From the NCBI GenBank assembly GCA_015066515.1, contig SVOH01000008.1, positions 1-64,000 of the forward strand: 64,000 bases of DNA. The letters are read 5' to 3'. The stretch comes from Oscillospiraceae bacterium (GTDB taxonomy: Bacteria; Bacillota; Clostridia; Oscillospirales; Acutalibacteraceae). Position 1 is the first letter of the stretch; every line of letters starts with the position of its first letter. Position numbers and translations under genes: made by a program. Below, in pieces: positions 51,720-60,654 of this stretch. The notes beneath the pieces are model-generated. The model was not told where the DNA came from and did not search any database. It was given only the letters and a program-made list of their open reading frames with translations.

Positions 51720-52103
51720 CTATTTTCTTTTGCTATGCGCCCAAGCGGTTGCACTATATGTAACCAAGCCTAAACAAATCCCGATGTTAAATGAACGAAA
51801 TCCGCTCATAACAAATATTATCAGATGTATTATGGCATAAATGCCAAAAACAACAACGGCTGCAAGTTCAAATATATTTAAAATCCAATTAGGACAAGAA
51901 GGGTTTTTAACCTGTATCAGCAGTATAAAATATACGCCGAAAAACCAAGTGGCAGAAATTAATAACGCCGTAAGAATGGTCTTGATTATTGAGTCAGGAT
52001 TTCCAAACGCGATGGCTAGTATGAGTGAAATTGCTGCAATTATAAACGGGATACAAATTGATAACCTTTTGTTATTTAATATTTTATCGAGTAGTTTTCT
52101 CAT
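51720..52103 (-). CDS. Small membrane protein, unknown
   Basis: 127 residues, four membrane segments (about 16-33, 36-62, 72-95, 98-118). No recognised family. The AT-rich sequence around it is otherwise ordinary. It lies between the lipoprotein (19 bases) and the other membrane protein, presumably one operon. Binding site GGAGGTT. Confidence 0.65.
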   Translation of the reverse strand: MRKLLDKILNNKRLSICIPFIIAAISLILAIAFGNPDSIIKTILTALLISATWFFGVYFILLIQVKNPSCPNWILNIFELAAVVVFGIYAIIHLIIFVMSGFRSFNIGICLGLVTYSATAWAHSKRK

Positions 52104-52122
52104 AAAACCTCCTTAATTTGTT

Positions 52123-53106
52123 TTATCTAAACTCTGCGTTCAAATGAGGATTACCGGCACTTACCCAAATTTTTTTAATCCTGTCCCAGCCGAACTCTTG
52201 TATTTCATAACGACCCTCGCCGGCGCTTATATACATAAGCGCTTTCTTTTCTCCGCTTATGTATAATTCGTAAACGGCACCGATACCCTTGTTGAATTCT
52301 AAATTGTGCCAATCATAGTATTCTTTAAAATCATAACCAGCTTTGGTTAAGTCTTCGATTTCTTTTAATTCGTAATCCTCGGTTTTGTAAAAATACTCGG
52401 TAAATGATTGTGCAAGAGGTAGGTTTTCCCAGTAATACTTTTCGCCCGTGTATTCCGAAATCTTATAATCGATAAGATCCATTTCTAAGGCGAGGTGATA
52501 GTACTGATATGTTCCGTAGGTCTTTTTTTCGTGTTCGTGCTTGGCGCCTGCAACGTATATGATTTGGTCTTCATAAGGTGCGGCATATACGACACCCCAG
52601 TTAAATTTATACGCCCATAAAATTTCTTCGTCAGAATATTCGTCAATTACATTGTTGGTGAAATCCTTGTCGAAATCATATTGGTCGGCGTATTTGGTAA
52701 AGTTTGAGTAACTGTAAATTTCTTTGCCGTTCACTTTAACCATAACGGATGGCTGTTCGCCTTTTTGTAATTCAATATAAATTTTATCACCGTTAGGTGC
52801 GGTTATAGTGTTGGGGTCATCAGTAACCGTTTGTTGAGGCTTGCTGTCGGTTGACACATCACTATTGGTTTCGATAGATTCAACACGACTTGTGTTAGAA
52901 GGGGTGTTGGTTGGCTTAGTTGTGTCGTTTTGCGATGTTTTATCTGATGAAGAAGGTTTTATTGTTTCAATAGAAGTCGTATCAGTTAATAGCGATTGGT
53001 CACTTTCGGTACTCGATAAAGCACTTTGGTTATCAAGTGTTTTATTGCAAGCGCAAAATGTAAGTGCCATAACAACTACTAAAAATAAAGATAAAAGCTT
53101 TTTCAT
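52123..53106 (-). CDS. Lipoprotein, unknown
   Basis: 327 residues. Signal peptide KKLLSLFLVVVMALTFCAC with lipobox FCAC, so C20 should be lipidated. A Ser/Thr/Asp-rich, low-complexity linker (about 22-110) with repeated TK/TKPTN-type and SSSDK motifs precedes a globular domain of mixed alpha/beta nature (GDKIYIELQKGEQPSVMVKVNGKEIYSYSNF onward). I do not recognise the domain. ATG 53106 follows GGGAGG. First gene of a lipoprotein-membrane-membrane set driven by TTGACA-17-TAAACT (53136-53164). Confidence 0.75.
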   Translation of the reverse strand: MKKLLSLFLVVVMALTFCACNKTLDNQSALSSTESDQSLLTDTTSIETIKPSSSDKTSQNDTTKPTNTPSNTSRVESIETNSDVSTDSKPQQTVTDDPNTITAPNGDKIYIELQKGEQPSVMVKVNGKEIYSYSNFTKYADQYDFDKDFTNNVIDEYSDEEILWAYKFNWGVVYAAPYEDQIIYVAGAKHEHEKKTYGTYQYYHLALEMDLIDYKISEYTGEKYYWENLPLAQSFTEYFYKTEDYELKEIEDLTKAGYDFKEYYDWHNLEFNKGIGAVYELYISGEKKALMYISAGEGRYEIQEFGWDRIKKIWVSAGNPHLNAEFR

Positions 53107-53135
53107 TACCATATCCTCCCAAATTCTTTGATTTA

Positions 53136-53164
53136 AGTTTATCACGTATAGACAAATTTGTCAA
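53136..53164 (-). promoter_or_regulatory. Promoter of the lipoprotein operon
   Basis: Minus-strand TTGACA (53159-53164) and TAAACT (53136-53141), 17-base spacer. It sits at the foot of the asnA terminator. Confidence 0.7.
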
Positions 53165-53167
53165 TAA

Positions 53168-53200
53168 AAAGACACTGCTATGTTTTTAAGCAGTGTCTTT
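53168..53200 (-). terminator. Terminator of asnS-asnA
   Basis: AAAGACACTGCT / AGCAGTGTCTTT with a 9-base loop; on the minus strand it is followed by TTATTG and the next promoter. Confidence 0.85.
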
Positions 53201-53204
53201 GGTT

Positions 53205-53244
53205 TTTATTAATCGTGCATTATGCATTGTGAATTGTGCATTAT
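53205..53244. repeat. Short TGCATT-type repeat after asnA
   Basis: GTGCATTATGCATTGTGAAT followed by TGTGCATTAT contains three copies of a GCATT-type word. Such mixtures of TGCATTATG and TGCATTGTG recur as short dispersed repeats in Clostridia genomes; only one copy is visible in the window. Confidence 0.35.
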
Positions 53245-54224
53245 AAAAGTTCAATACCTGCTTCTTTGCACTTCTCTATTTCGCTTTCTGGCCAGACGGA
53301 AGCGTGAACCTCGCCAATGTGCGCTTTTTGCAGTAGCTGCATACAAAGTCTTGACTGACCTATACCACCACCTATGGTAAGGGGCAGCTCGTCATTTACA
53401 AGTGCCTTATGGAAGGGTAACTCTAAGCGGTCAAGCTTGTTCTCGGCGGTGAGTTGACTCATAAGCGATTCTTTGTTTACGCGAATACCCATACTTGAAA
53501 GTTCGAGTGCGCTATCAAGCACGCGGTTGTAGACTAACAAATCGCCGTTAAGTGACCAGTCGTCATAGTCGGGGGCGCGGCCGTCGTGCTTTTGGCCGTT
53601 TGAAAGCTTATCGCCAATACCGATTATAAATACAGCGCCATACTCTTTGGTAATAGCGTTTTCGCGTTCCTTTGCGGTAAGAGAGGGGTATTTGTCAAGC
53701 AGTTCTTGTGAGGTAATAAACTTAATCTCACGAGGTAGATAGTTTTGAAGCTCGGGGTGTTTGCGCTCGACAAAGTCGGCTGTAAGTAGTATAGCGGCAT
53801 AGATGCGCTTAACTGTATCCTGCAAAAATTCTACCGTGCGGTCGCTATCGGTAATAACCTTCTCCCAGTCCCACTGGTCAACGTAGAGGGAATGAATGTT
53901 ATCGCACACCTCGTCACGACGGATAGCGTTCATATCGGTGTAAAGACCTGTATGTGTGGCAAAACCGTATTTTGCGAGCGCCATACGCTTCCATTTAGCG
54001 AGCGAGTGAACAACCTCTACAACCTCGCCTGACTGTAAAATGTCAAAAGATACGGGGCGTTCAACACCGTTAAGGTCGTCGTTTAAGCCGCTGCCACGTT
54101 TTACAAAAAGCGGCGCTGATACACGGCGCAGGTTAAGTGCATCGCAAAGATGCTCTTCAAACTTGTGTCGCAAAGAACGTATAATGCCTTGTGTTTCGAG
54201 CACATTTAATTTTGATTTATACAT
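53241..54224 (-). CDS. asnA: Aspartate-ammonia ligase
   Basis: 327 residues; makes asparagine from aspartate, ammonia and ATP, with a class II synthetase-like fold. [21 protein letters not shown] and [10 protein letters not shown] are the typical N-terminal blocks, with [10 protein letters not shown] and [14 protein letters not shown] later. It follows asnS by 14 bases, so the same T-box controls both charging and synthesis of asparagine. Confidence 0.95.
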   Translation of the reverse strand: MYKSKLNVLETQGIIRSLRHKFEEHLCDALNLRRVSAPLFVKRGSGLNDDLNGVERPVSFDILQSGEVVEVVHSLAKWKRMALAKYGFATHTGLYTDMNAIRRDEVCDNIHSLYVDQWDWEKVITDSDRTVEFLQDTVKRIYAAILLTADFVERKHPELQNYLPREIKFITSQELLDKYPSLTAKERENAITKEYGAVFIIGIGDKLSNGQKHDGRAPDYDDWSLNGDLLVYNRVLDSALELSSMGIRVNKESLMSQLTAENKLDRLELPFHKALVNDELPLTIGGGIGQSRLCMQLLQKAHIGEVHASVWPESEIEKCKEAGIELL

Positions 54225-54238
54225 AAAATCACTTCCGA

Positions 54239-55612
54239 TTAAGAAATAGTTCCTACTGTACGTGGGTAGAGAATAACATCACGAATATTTTGAACACCTG
54301 TAACGTACATAATAATTCGCTCAAGGCCAAGACCAAAGCCGCTGTGTGGAACAGAACCGAATTTGCGCAGTGAGATATAGTCGGTATAATCGTCTATATT
54401 CATACCGCGAATGTTCATAGCTTCAAGTAGCTTGTCGAGGTCGGCTTCACGCTCGCTGCAACCGATAATCTCGCCAACTGTTGGAACAAGCAAATCGGTT
54501 GCGGCAACGGTTTTGCCGTCGGCGTTTTGCTTCATATAGAAAGACTTAATTTCTTTTGGATAATTTGTAAGGAATACAGGGCGCTTACAAATTTCTTCTG
54601 CAATGTAGCGCTCGTGCTCGGTCATAAGGTCACAGCCCCACTCTACAGGGTACTGGAACTCTTTACCGCTTGCCTTAAGTGCTTCAATAGCCTCGGTGTA
54701 GGTCATAACGGCAAAGTCATTTGCTACAACATTTTGTAGCTTTTCGATAAGTCCCTTTTCAAAATGAGCGTTAAAGAATTTAAGCTCTTCGGGGCATTTT
54801 TCAAGAACGGTATTAATGATGTGCTTAATTAGGTCCTCGGCAATCTCAATAATGTCGGGCAGCTCTGCAAAAGCAACCTCCGGCTCTACGTGCCAGAACT
54901 CTGCAACGTGGCGTGGGGTATTGCTCTTTTCAGCGCGGAAAGACGGACCAAAGGTATAAATCTTACCAAGCGCCATAGCGGCAACCTCGCCTTCAAGCTG
55001 ACCCGATACAGACAAAGCGGCACGACGACCGAAAAAGTCAGCGGCATCTGCCTCTTCCTCGGTTTTAAAGCCGTGGTCAAAGGGAAGAGTAGTTACCTTA
55101 AACATTTCACCTGCGCCCTCACAGTCGCTGCCCGTTATAAGTGGGGTGTGGATATATGTGTAGTGACGGCACTGGAAAAATTCGTGAATACAAGCCGAGA
55201 TTACCGAGCGCACACGAAGCACAGCGTTAAAAGTGTTGGTACGAACACGAAGTGCAGGAATTGTACGTAAGTACTCGAGAGTATGACGTTTTTTCTGCAA
55301 AGGATATTCAGGCGGGCAAACGCCAAGCACGGTAATGCTTTCGGCATTTATTTCTACCGAATCCTCGGCTACAACCGATTTTACAACGGTGCCCTCTACT
55401 TTAAGTGAGGTGCCAAGCTTCATAAATTCGGCAATATCACTCATAACGGCCTTATCTATTACTATTTGCAGGTGTTTGAGTGTTGTGCCATCGTTAAGCT
55501 CTAAAAATGCCATATTTTTAGAGTCGCGAGAGGTACGCACCCAACCGCAAACGGTAACGGACTTACCGATATAGTCGCCCTTCATAATGTCAATAATGTC
55601 GATGTGTTTCAT
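54239..55612 (-). CDS. asnS: Asparaginyl-tRNA synthetase
   Basis: 457 residues. N-terminal OB domain binds the anticodon ([22 protein letters not shown]), then the class II catalytic domain with motif 2 [21 protein letters not shown] and motif 3 [15 protein letters not shown]. Controlled by the T-box upstream. GGAGTG precedes the ATG. Co-transcribed with asnA, which indicates direct charging of tRNA-Asn with asparagine. Confidence 0.97.
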   Translation of the reverse strand: MKHIDIIDIMKGDYIGKSVTVCGWVRTSRDSKNMAFLELNDGTTLKHLQIVIDKAVMSDIAEFMKLGTSLKVEGTVVKSVVAEDSVEINAESITVLGVCPPEYPLQKKRHTLEYLRTIPALRVRTNTFNAVLRVRSVISACIHEFFQCRHYTYIHTPLITGSDCEGAGEMFKVTTLPFDHGFKTEEEADAADFFGRRAALSVSGQLEGEVAAMALGKIYTFGPSFRAEKSNTPRHVAEFWHVEPEVAFAELPDIIEIAEDLIKHIINTVLEKCPEELKFFNAHFEKGLIEKLQNVVANDFAVMTYTEAIEALKASGKEFQYPVEWGCDLMTEHERYIAEEICKRPVFLTNYPKEIKSFYMKQNADGKTVAATDLLVPTVGEIIGCSEREADLDKLLEAMNIRGMNIDDYTDYISLRKFGSVPHSGFGLGLERIIMYVTGVQNIRDVILYPRTVGTIS

Positions 55613-55626
55613 AATTTATCACTCCA

Positions 55627-55936
55627 TAAGTTAATATGCAAAATAAAATAAGCGCTATTCATCCTCTGAAAAAATCAGGGACGAATAGCGCATTAAATAC
55701 TACTCGCGGTGCCACCCGTATTACCTATTTGAATAGGTCACTCACAGCAAAAACTGTTATCGGCTTTAACGTGCCGCCCACGGCGCCCCTACTAAGTGTG
55801 ACTTGAAAAGTCTGACTTTTGGGTTTGCAGCTCCAAAGTGTTCTTCGCGGTATGCGTATGGCGGCATTTGCACTGTCTGCCACTCACTAAGCACCGTTTA
55901 TACCGTTACTTTTCTTTATCATAGCTTTTAAAATAT
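55627..55936 (-). ncRNA. T-box riboswitch (asparagine)
   Basis: The invariant T-box GGGTGGCACCGCG is at 55705-55717. A likely Asn specifier AAC lies at 55840-55842 in GCGAAGAACACTTTGGAGC. A terminator pairs GCGCTATTCGTCC with AGGATGAATAGCGC (55640-55692) and ends in a T-run, competing with an antiterminator that includes the T-box. The RNA should let asnS-asnA be read when tRNA-Asn is uncharged. Confidence 0.95.
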
Positions 55937-55942
55937 ATTGGG

Positions 55943-55971
55943 ATTATATCATTTAAAGCAATATTTGTCAA
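55943..55971 (-). promoter_or_regulatory. Promoter of the T-box unit
   Basis: Perfect TTGACA (55966-55971) and perfect TATAAT (55943-55948), 17-base spacer, starting six bases beyond the stop of the preceding glycoside phosphorylase gene. Confidence 0.88.
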
Positions 55972-55977
55972 GAAGTA

Positions 55978-58503
55978 TTAGTCGATAACCTCAATTATCA
56001 TACCGTCGGTAATGTCAGCTGTAGGAATAAATATCTTTTGGGTGTTCATAAGCTCGTCAAAGCTGCCTTCTGCTTCTTTACCGTTTATAAAGAATTTACG
56101 GCTGCCGTTACCCTTGTTTTGATACTTAACGGTTATTGGATGACCTTTAACAATAATATCTATTGATGCATCGGTTGTTGGCATATAACTTGCCGTTTGA
56201 ATAACGAGACCGTCAAGTGTCGGGCAAACACCAAATCCAAACTTAACAAGGTTTTTAATAAATACTGTACCGCTGCCTGTATACCAGTCGGCAAAGGACT
56301 GACCGTCAATGCCAAGCTCTTCGTTTCTAAAGTATGAGTTCGGCATAGCAAAGGGTGATTTTGAGCAGTCTGTATGTGAAAGCACCGTGCCCAAATCGAA
56401 CTGACGCCAAGCCTCTTGCGATTCGCCCATCAAGAACAACGCAGCTACAGCAAACATTGTTGCGTGAACATAGGTGCCTGCGTTTTCGTAGGTACCTGCC
56501 GAAATACGTGCAATTCGACCCACGTACTTTTGCATATCAAGCGTAAACGCCTTGTCAAAGGTCATAATGCCGTATTTTGAATCAAGAGTCTTAAATGCTT
56601 GCATTATGGCTTCTTTCATAGAGGGGTCGTTTTTAATCATACCCGAAATTGCCCAGAAAGAGTTTGCGGTAGAGCTATAACGGGCAAGTCCGTCAGGGTC
56701 ACACCAAGAGCCAATTTTGTATGAGCGATTATCGCCCCAACCGTGCATTATACGACATTCACCACTATCGTTTGCATCAACGGCATATTTATTAAGACCG
56801 TTTTTAAGTGTCTCGGCGGCAGATTTGTACTTTTCAATTTTATCAGCGTGATTGCCAACAAATTCCAAAATCTCGCAGATTTCGGTGCAGTTTTGATAAA
56901 GCTGAAGTGTGCACATTACACTACAGCCCGTACCGTATTCGCGTGACTTATCGGAAGTTTTGCCTAGACCGTCGAGTGCGTCGTTCCAGTCGCCAAAGAG
57001 CGAATGCAAACAACCGGTTTCTTCGTCAATATTACTGCACAAAAAGTCCATAATTTTTATAATGTGGTCAAGTACTGTATCGACAATTTTACTTTTAGCA
57101 ATAAGACGGCTATTGTCGGGCGCGGCAACATAATAACCGCACTTTTCGTCCAAAATTGCCCAATCGTTTGTGTAGGCAAGATAGGTATGAAGTGTGGTGA
57201 TAATCCATACGCCTTGGTCAATAAATTTTCGCAGGTCGAATTCGGGCATATGCTCTTCGCTTGTTTGGTTGGAGAACTGACGTGGGGGTCTGCCGTCTTC
57301 AAGTATGTGGTTAAGCGCATTTATAAACTGTGCGCGGCTCTCGTGAGGTTGCCAGATAAGCGACGATTCAAGCTGTTGCATAACGTCGCGAACACCCATC
57401 ATAGGACCAAAATAGTTTTTACCAAGGGCACAGAAAGAAATCTGCTTTTGAATATTGCGAACAAATTTATTGAGCACCTTGGCGTTAAAGTCGCCGTTAT
57501 AGTTTTCAAAATGTGTTTGCATTGTAGCAAATTTAGAAAGAGCAAGCTCTTCGTCTGCGGCAAGAATGGTGTCAATTTTTTCTATATCAGGCTTGTAATT
57601 AATAACCGCCTCGGCCTCTTCTATTGTATGGAAATACTGAAGCTCATATTCGCGTCGAACAGATTTGCCTGCATCTAAAGTATAGTGAGCACTGTCGGCA
57701 CAAACAGGCACGTCAACCGAGTTTGCGGCATCTGAATCATTAGCAAACACACCGCTTTTAAGGCTTGCGGCATTAGTCATAAGACGACCTACAGGGCCTA
57801 ATACTGCCGATTTTTGTGTGGTAAGGTATTCGGCATCGGGAGCCTTTCCAAACGCTGCGCGACCCACGGTCATACTGTCACCATAAGAACGAAGTAGATA
57901 GTTGCCGTTTTGGTAGCGTTTGCCAAAGCGGTTCATTATGTCATAAATACCACCGTTGTTGCGATAAAAGAGCCATGCGTCCATACAAGACATCATATAT
58001 ATGCTTTGTGGCTTGTTACTTTTGTTTATAGCGGTAAAGGCAAAGTGAATATGCTTGTCCATATCGGCATGCACGCGCACCGCAAAGGTAACATCAGAGG
58101 TATCTGCTATGTAATAAGCATAGCGGAAAGAGTAAACCACGTAACGCTTAATATCAATATTTTCAAAAAGCTGACGATGGCACTCGAAAAGTGAAACGGG
58201 GAAATATTCACCATTTTCTTGTTTTAAACCGCCCATAAACGCAATAGATGCATCTTCAAAATTGTTAAGCTCACGGAAAATGGTAAAGGTAGAATCGTAT
58301 GCATCAATATGACCACTGCTGCGTGCCCAAACAACAAGACCGTTTGCATCATACGCAAAACGCGAAACACCGTAATCGCGTTCGCCGCACAAAATTTGAT
58401 TTTCGTTTAGATAAAACGTGTTTTGAGGCAGGCTGTTGTCCTCGTTTGCCTTAAAACCGTTTATTTGTTTCATAAGATTTTTAAGTTGAATATCAAAACT
58501 CAT
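55978..58503 (-). CDS. Glycoside phosphorylase, GH94 (cellobiose phosphorylase-like)
   Basis: 841 residues without signal peptide. N-terminal beta-sandwich, helical linker, then an (alpha/alpha)6 barrel with the catalytic FGDWNDALDG motif (DWND near residues 505-508), GTYENAGTYVHATMFAV and WYTGSGTVFIKN as phosphate- and sugar-site blocks. Such enzymes split beta-glucosides (cellobiose, laminaribiose, chitobiose, beta-1,2-glucans) with phosphate to give sugar-1-phosphate; the substrate here is unknown. ATG 58503 follows AAAGGATTG; 39 extra codons upstream are rejected. No terminator was seen, so read-through into the T-box is possible. Confidence 0.85.
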   Translation of the reverse strand: MSFDIQLKNLMKQINGFKANEDNSLPQNTFYLNENQILCGERDYGVSRFAYDANGLVVWARSSGHIDAYDSTFTIFRELNNFEDASIAFMGGLKQENGEYFPVSLFECHRQLFENIDIKRYVVYSFRYAYYIADTSDVTFAVRVHADMDKHIHFAFTAINKSNKPQSIYMMSCMDAWLFYRNNGGIYDIMNRFGKRYQNGNYLLRSYGDSMTVGRAAFGKAPDAEYLTTQKSAVLGPVGRLMTNAASLKSGVFANDSDAANSVDVPVCADSAHYTLDAGKSVRREYELQYFHTIEEAEAVINYKPDIEKIDTILAADEELALSKFATMQTHFENYNGDFNAKVLNKFVRNIQKQISFCALGKNYFGPMMGVRDVMQQLESSLIWQPHESRAQFINALNHILEDGRPPRQFSNQTSEEHMPEFDLRKFIDQGVWIITTLHTYLAYTNDWAILDEKCGYYVAAPDNSRLIAKSKIVDTVLDHIIKIMDFLCSNIDEETGCLHSLFGDWNDALDGLGKTSDKSREYGTGCSVMCTLQLYQNCTEICEILEFVGNHADKIEKYKSAAETLKNGLNKYAVDANDSGECRIMHGWGDNRSYKIGSWCDPDGLARYSSTANSFWAISGMIKNDPSMKEAIMQAFKTLDSKYGIMTFDKAFTLDMQKYVGRIARISAGTYENAGTYVHATMFAVAALFLMGESQEAWRQFDLGTVLSHTDCSKSPFAMPNSYFRNEELGIDGQSFADWYTGSGTVFIKNLVKFGFGVCPTLDGLVIQTASYMPTTDASIDIIVKGHPITVKYQNKGNGSRKFFINGKEAEGSFDELMNTQKIFIPTADITDGMIIEVID

Positions 58504-58537
58504 AATACCAATCCTTTCGGATAATTTTAACAACCTT

Positions 58538-58607
58538 ACTTTAACACAAAGTGGTTTTGTTTTCAAGCAAAAATATAGTTTACAAATATAATGTTGCAAA
58601 GTATAAT
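58538..58607. promoter_or_regulatory. Divergent promoters of the GH94 and DUF4838 genes
   Basis: Minus strand: TTGAAA (58561-58566), 17 bases, TAAAGT (58538-58543). Plus strand: TTTACA (58579-58584), 17 bases, TATAAT (58602-58607). The -35 boxes are 12 bases apart, so one regulator could act on both. Confidence 0.65.
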
Positions 58608-58636
58608 TAAATAACAACAAAAAAGGATGTGTTTTT

Positions 58637-60391
58637 ATGATTTTAGCAGAAAACAGAGTGCCTTTTGGTGCGATATACGTAAGCGAAAAAGATTTTGAAA
58701 ACAGCGATTCGCAGGCGTGGTTTATAGCAACGCAGCTACGATATTATCTTGCAAGAATAACCACAGCACCGTTTGAAGTTAAGAGTGATGATAATGTCGG
58801 CAATGTTGGTATATATCTTGAACGTAATGATACATATGCTGATGATGAATTTTCAATAAACACCGAAAACGGAAGTCTTTATATAAAAGGCGGAAAACGT
58901 GGTGTAATTTACGGCGGATACGAACTGCTTGAAATTATAGGTTGCCGCTTTTTTACGCCTGATTGTGAGAAAATACCGACTATAACAAAGCTTGAAATAG
59001 ACGATATAAATAAGCGAGAAAAGCCTGTGTTTGAATTCCGCGATACCGATTACGGCAGTGTTACGCATTATTTAAAATTTGCGACACAGTGTCGTATTAA
59101 CGGCAGGTGGAACGACGTGCCCGAAATGCTTGGCGGAAGCATTAGATATGCTCTTGGTGCGCATAGCTTTGCGTGGCTTGTGCCACACCACGAATATCGT
59201 GATACACATCCCGAATATTTTTCTTTTTATAATGGTCGACGTCAAAATATTGAGAATGATCATTGGCAGCTTTGCCTTACTAATCCTGACCTCGTTGATA
59301 TAGTGGTAAAAAATGCCCGTGAAATATTAAAGGCAAATCCAGACAAAAAGATACTTTCTATTTCACAAAACGATAATCCTTATAACTGCCAGTGTGAAAA
59401 TTGCCTTAAATCTGATGCAGAGGAAGGTTCTCCCGTTGGCACGCTTATAAAATTTGTAAACCGTGTTGCCGAAATTTTAGAGCCCGAATTTCCCGATGTT
59501 ACGTTTGATATACTTGCATATCACTATACAAGACCGGCTTCAAGAAAAACACAAACACGTCATAATGTATGTGTGCGCTTGTGCGCAAGCTCAACCTGCT
59601 TTGCTCATCCTTATGATAAGTGTGACGATCGCTCGCGCGCAGTAAAGCATCCTAACGGAAAAACAACGGTGTTTATTGATGACCTTATCGAATGGAGTAA
59701 GGTTTGCAATCGACTTTACGTGTGGGATTACACCTCAAATTTTCCACTTTATCCTATGCCTTTTGCAAACTGGCGCGTACTACAGCCCAATTTGCAAACA
59801 ATGGCAAAATACAATGTAAAGGGCGTTTTTGAAGAAGCCAATTGTGCGGCAAACGGCGGCGTCGATTTCAACGAGCTTCGCACATATTTGCTTTGCAAGC
59901 TTATGTGGAATCCTTATTGCGATATAGATGCTCATCGCAAGGAGTTTATGGAATATTACTATGGCGAAGCTGCACCGCACCTAGACAAATATCTTAATAT
60001 ACTGTGTGATTTTGTAGAAAAAGAAAATTATCATCTTTATATACAAGACACAAAGCGTCCCGACTATTTAAGCGAAGAACTGCTGGTAAGATATAATGAC
60101 TTGTTTGACAAGGCAGAAAAGGCAGTAGCAGGTGATGGCATACGCCTTTCCCGCGTGCAGAAGGCGCGACTTTCGATAAGATTTGTCGACATTTTCTGGA
60201 ACGAGATTTTAAGCGGCAACTATAACTCACAAAAGATAAATCAATTTTTTACCGATCTTCGAGCTCACGATATTTCTCGACTTGACGAGTGGTCAAACAT
60301 TGAACGAACCTATCGCGCATGGATGTATGGTAAAGAACGCGGAGTGCATTTAAGCACACCTTGGAGTTATGACCGCGAAAGCATACTTTAA
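58637..60391 (+). CDS. DUF4838-domain protein (glycosidase-like)
   Basis: 584 residues. N-terminal domain with KGGKRGVIYGGYELLEIIGCRFFTP, the GH20b/alpha-glucuronidase-type small domain, then a TIM-barrel-like region (SISQNDNPYNCQCENCLKSDAEEGSPVG with a CxC..C cluster, FDILAYHYTRPAS, YVWDYTSNFPLYPMPFANWRVLQPN) as in DUF4838 (PF16126). The ENCLKSD cysteine motif is typical of the family. Enzymatic activity is not established for the family. No signal peptide. AAAGGATG precedes the ATG. Divergent from GH94. Confidence 0.82.
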   Translation: MILAENRVPFGAIYVSEKDFENSDSQAWFIATQLRYYLARITTAPFEVKSDDNVGNVGIYLERNDTYADDEFSINTENGSLYIKGGKRGVIYGGYELLEIIGCRFFTPDCEKIPTITKLEIDDINKREKPVFEFRDTDYGSVTHYLKFATQCRINGRWNDVPEMLGGSIRYALGAHSFAWLVPHHEYRDTHPEYFSFYNGRRQNIENDHWQLCLTNPDLVDIVVKNAREILKANPDKKILSISQNDNPYNCQCENCLKSDAEEGSPVGTLIKFVNRVAEILEPEFPDVTFDILAYHYTRPASRKTQTRHNVCVRLCASSTCFAHPYDKCDDRSRAVKHPNGKTTVFIDDLIEWSKVCNRLYVWDYTSNFPLYPMPFANWRVLQPNLQTMAKYNVKGVFEEANCAANGGVDFNELRTYLLCKLMWNPYCDIDAHRKEFMEYYYGEAAPHLDKYLNILCDFVEKENYHLYIQDTKRPDYLSEELLVRYNDLFDKAEKAVAGDGIRLSRVQKARLSIRFVDIFWNEILSGNYNSQKINQFFTDLRAHDISRLDEWSNIERTYRAWMYGKERGVHLSTPWSYDRESIL

Positions 60392-60398
60392 ATAGTAC

Positions 60399-60427
60399 TT
60401 GACTTAATGTTGTGTGTTTGGTATAAT
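60399..60427 (+). promoter_or_regulatory. Promoter of a very short transcription unit
   Basis: TTGACT (60399-60404), 17 bases, perfect TATAAT (60422-60427). The predicted transcript (about 60434-60575) ends at a strong terminator before the CorC/HlyC gene. Confidence 0.75.
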
Positions 60428-60463
60428 GTGTCTTGCTAAATAAAATACATTTTAGGAGGGTTA

Positions 60464-60520
60464 TTGTCTAAATGGACAGTAGCGACAGTAGCGACGATAA
60501 CGGCGATACTAATAATTTGA
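60464..60520 (+). CDS. Possible 18-residue hydrophobic peptide
   Basis: AGGAGGG (60454-60460) is followed by TTG, which opens an 18-codon frame MSKWTVATVATITAILII ending at TGA. It has a basic, aromatic start and a run of beta-branched hydrophobic residues, like a single membrane-spanning peptide. A second frame, ATG 60472-60600 (MDSSDSSDDNGD, acidic, 42 residues), overlaps it and is worse spaced. The unit may instead be a small RNA or leader. Confidence 0.4.
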   Translation: MSKWTVATVATITAILII

Positions 60521-60534
60521 CACAAATATATAAT

Positions 60535-60575
60535 GGCGTACCTATGTTCTTTATAGAACACAGGTATGCCTTTTT
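60535..60575 (+). terminator. Strong terminator of the short unit
   Basis: GGCGTACCTATGTTCT / AGAACACAGGTATGCC, one mismatch, TTAT loop, followed by TTTTT. The remaining 80 bases before the next gene hold only its binding site. Confidence 0.9.
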
Positions 60576-60654
60576 GCGTCTAAAAAGAGTTTTAAGTTAA
60601 CAAATTTATCCTAAAAACAACAATGCATAATTTTAAGGAGTTTAAAGAAAAAGA

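Noticed and set aside
57004-57678. 224-codon plus-strand open frame
   Set aside because: Opposite the GH94 gene, no ribosome binding site and no promoter; a shadow frame.
60472-60600. 42-codon frame MDSSDSSDDNGD and onward
   Set aside because: It overlaps the hydrophobic peptide, its spacing to AGGAGGG is about 11 bases, and it reads through the terminator hairpin. Not excluded, but weaker.
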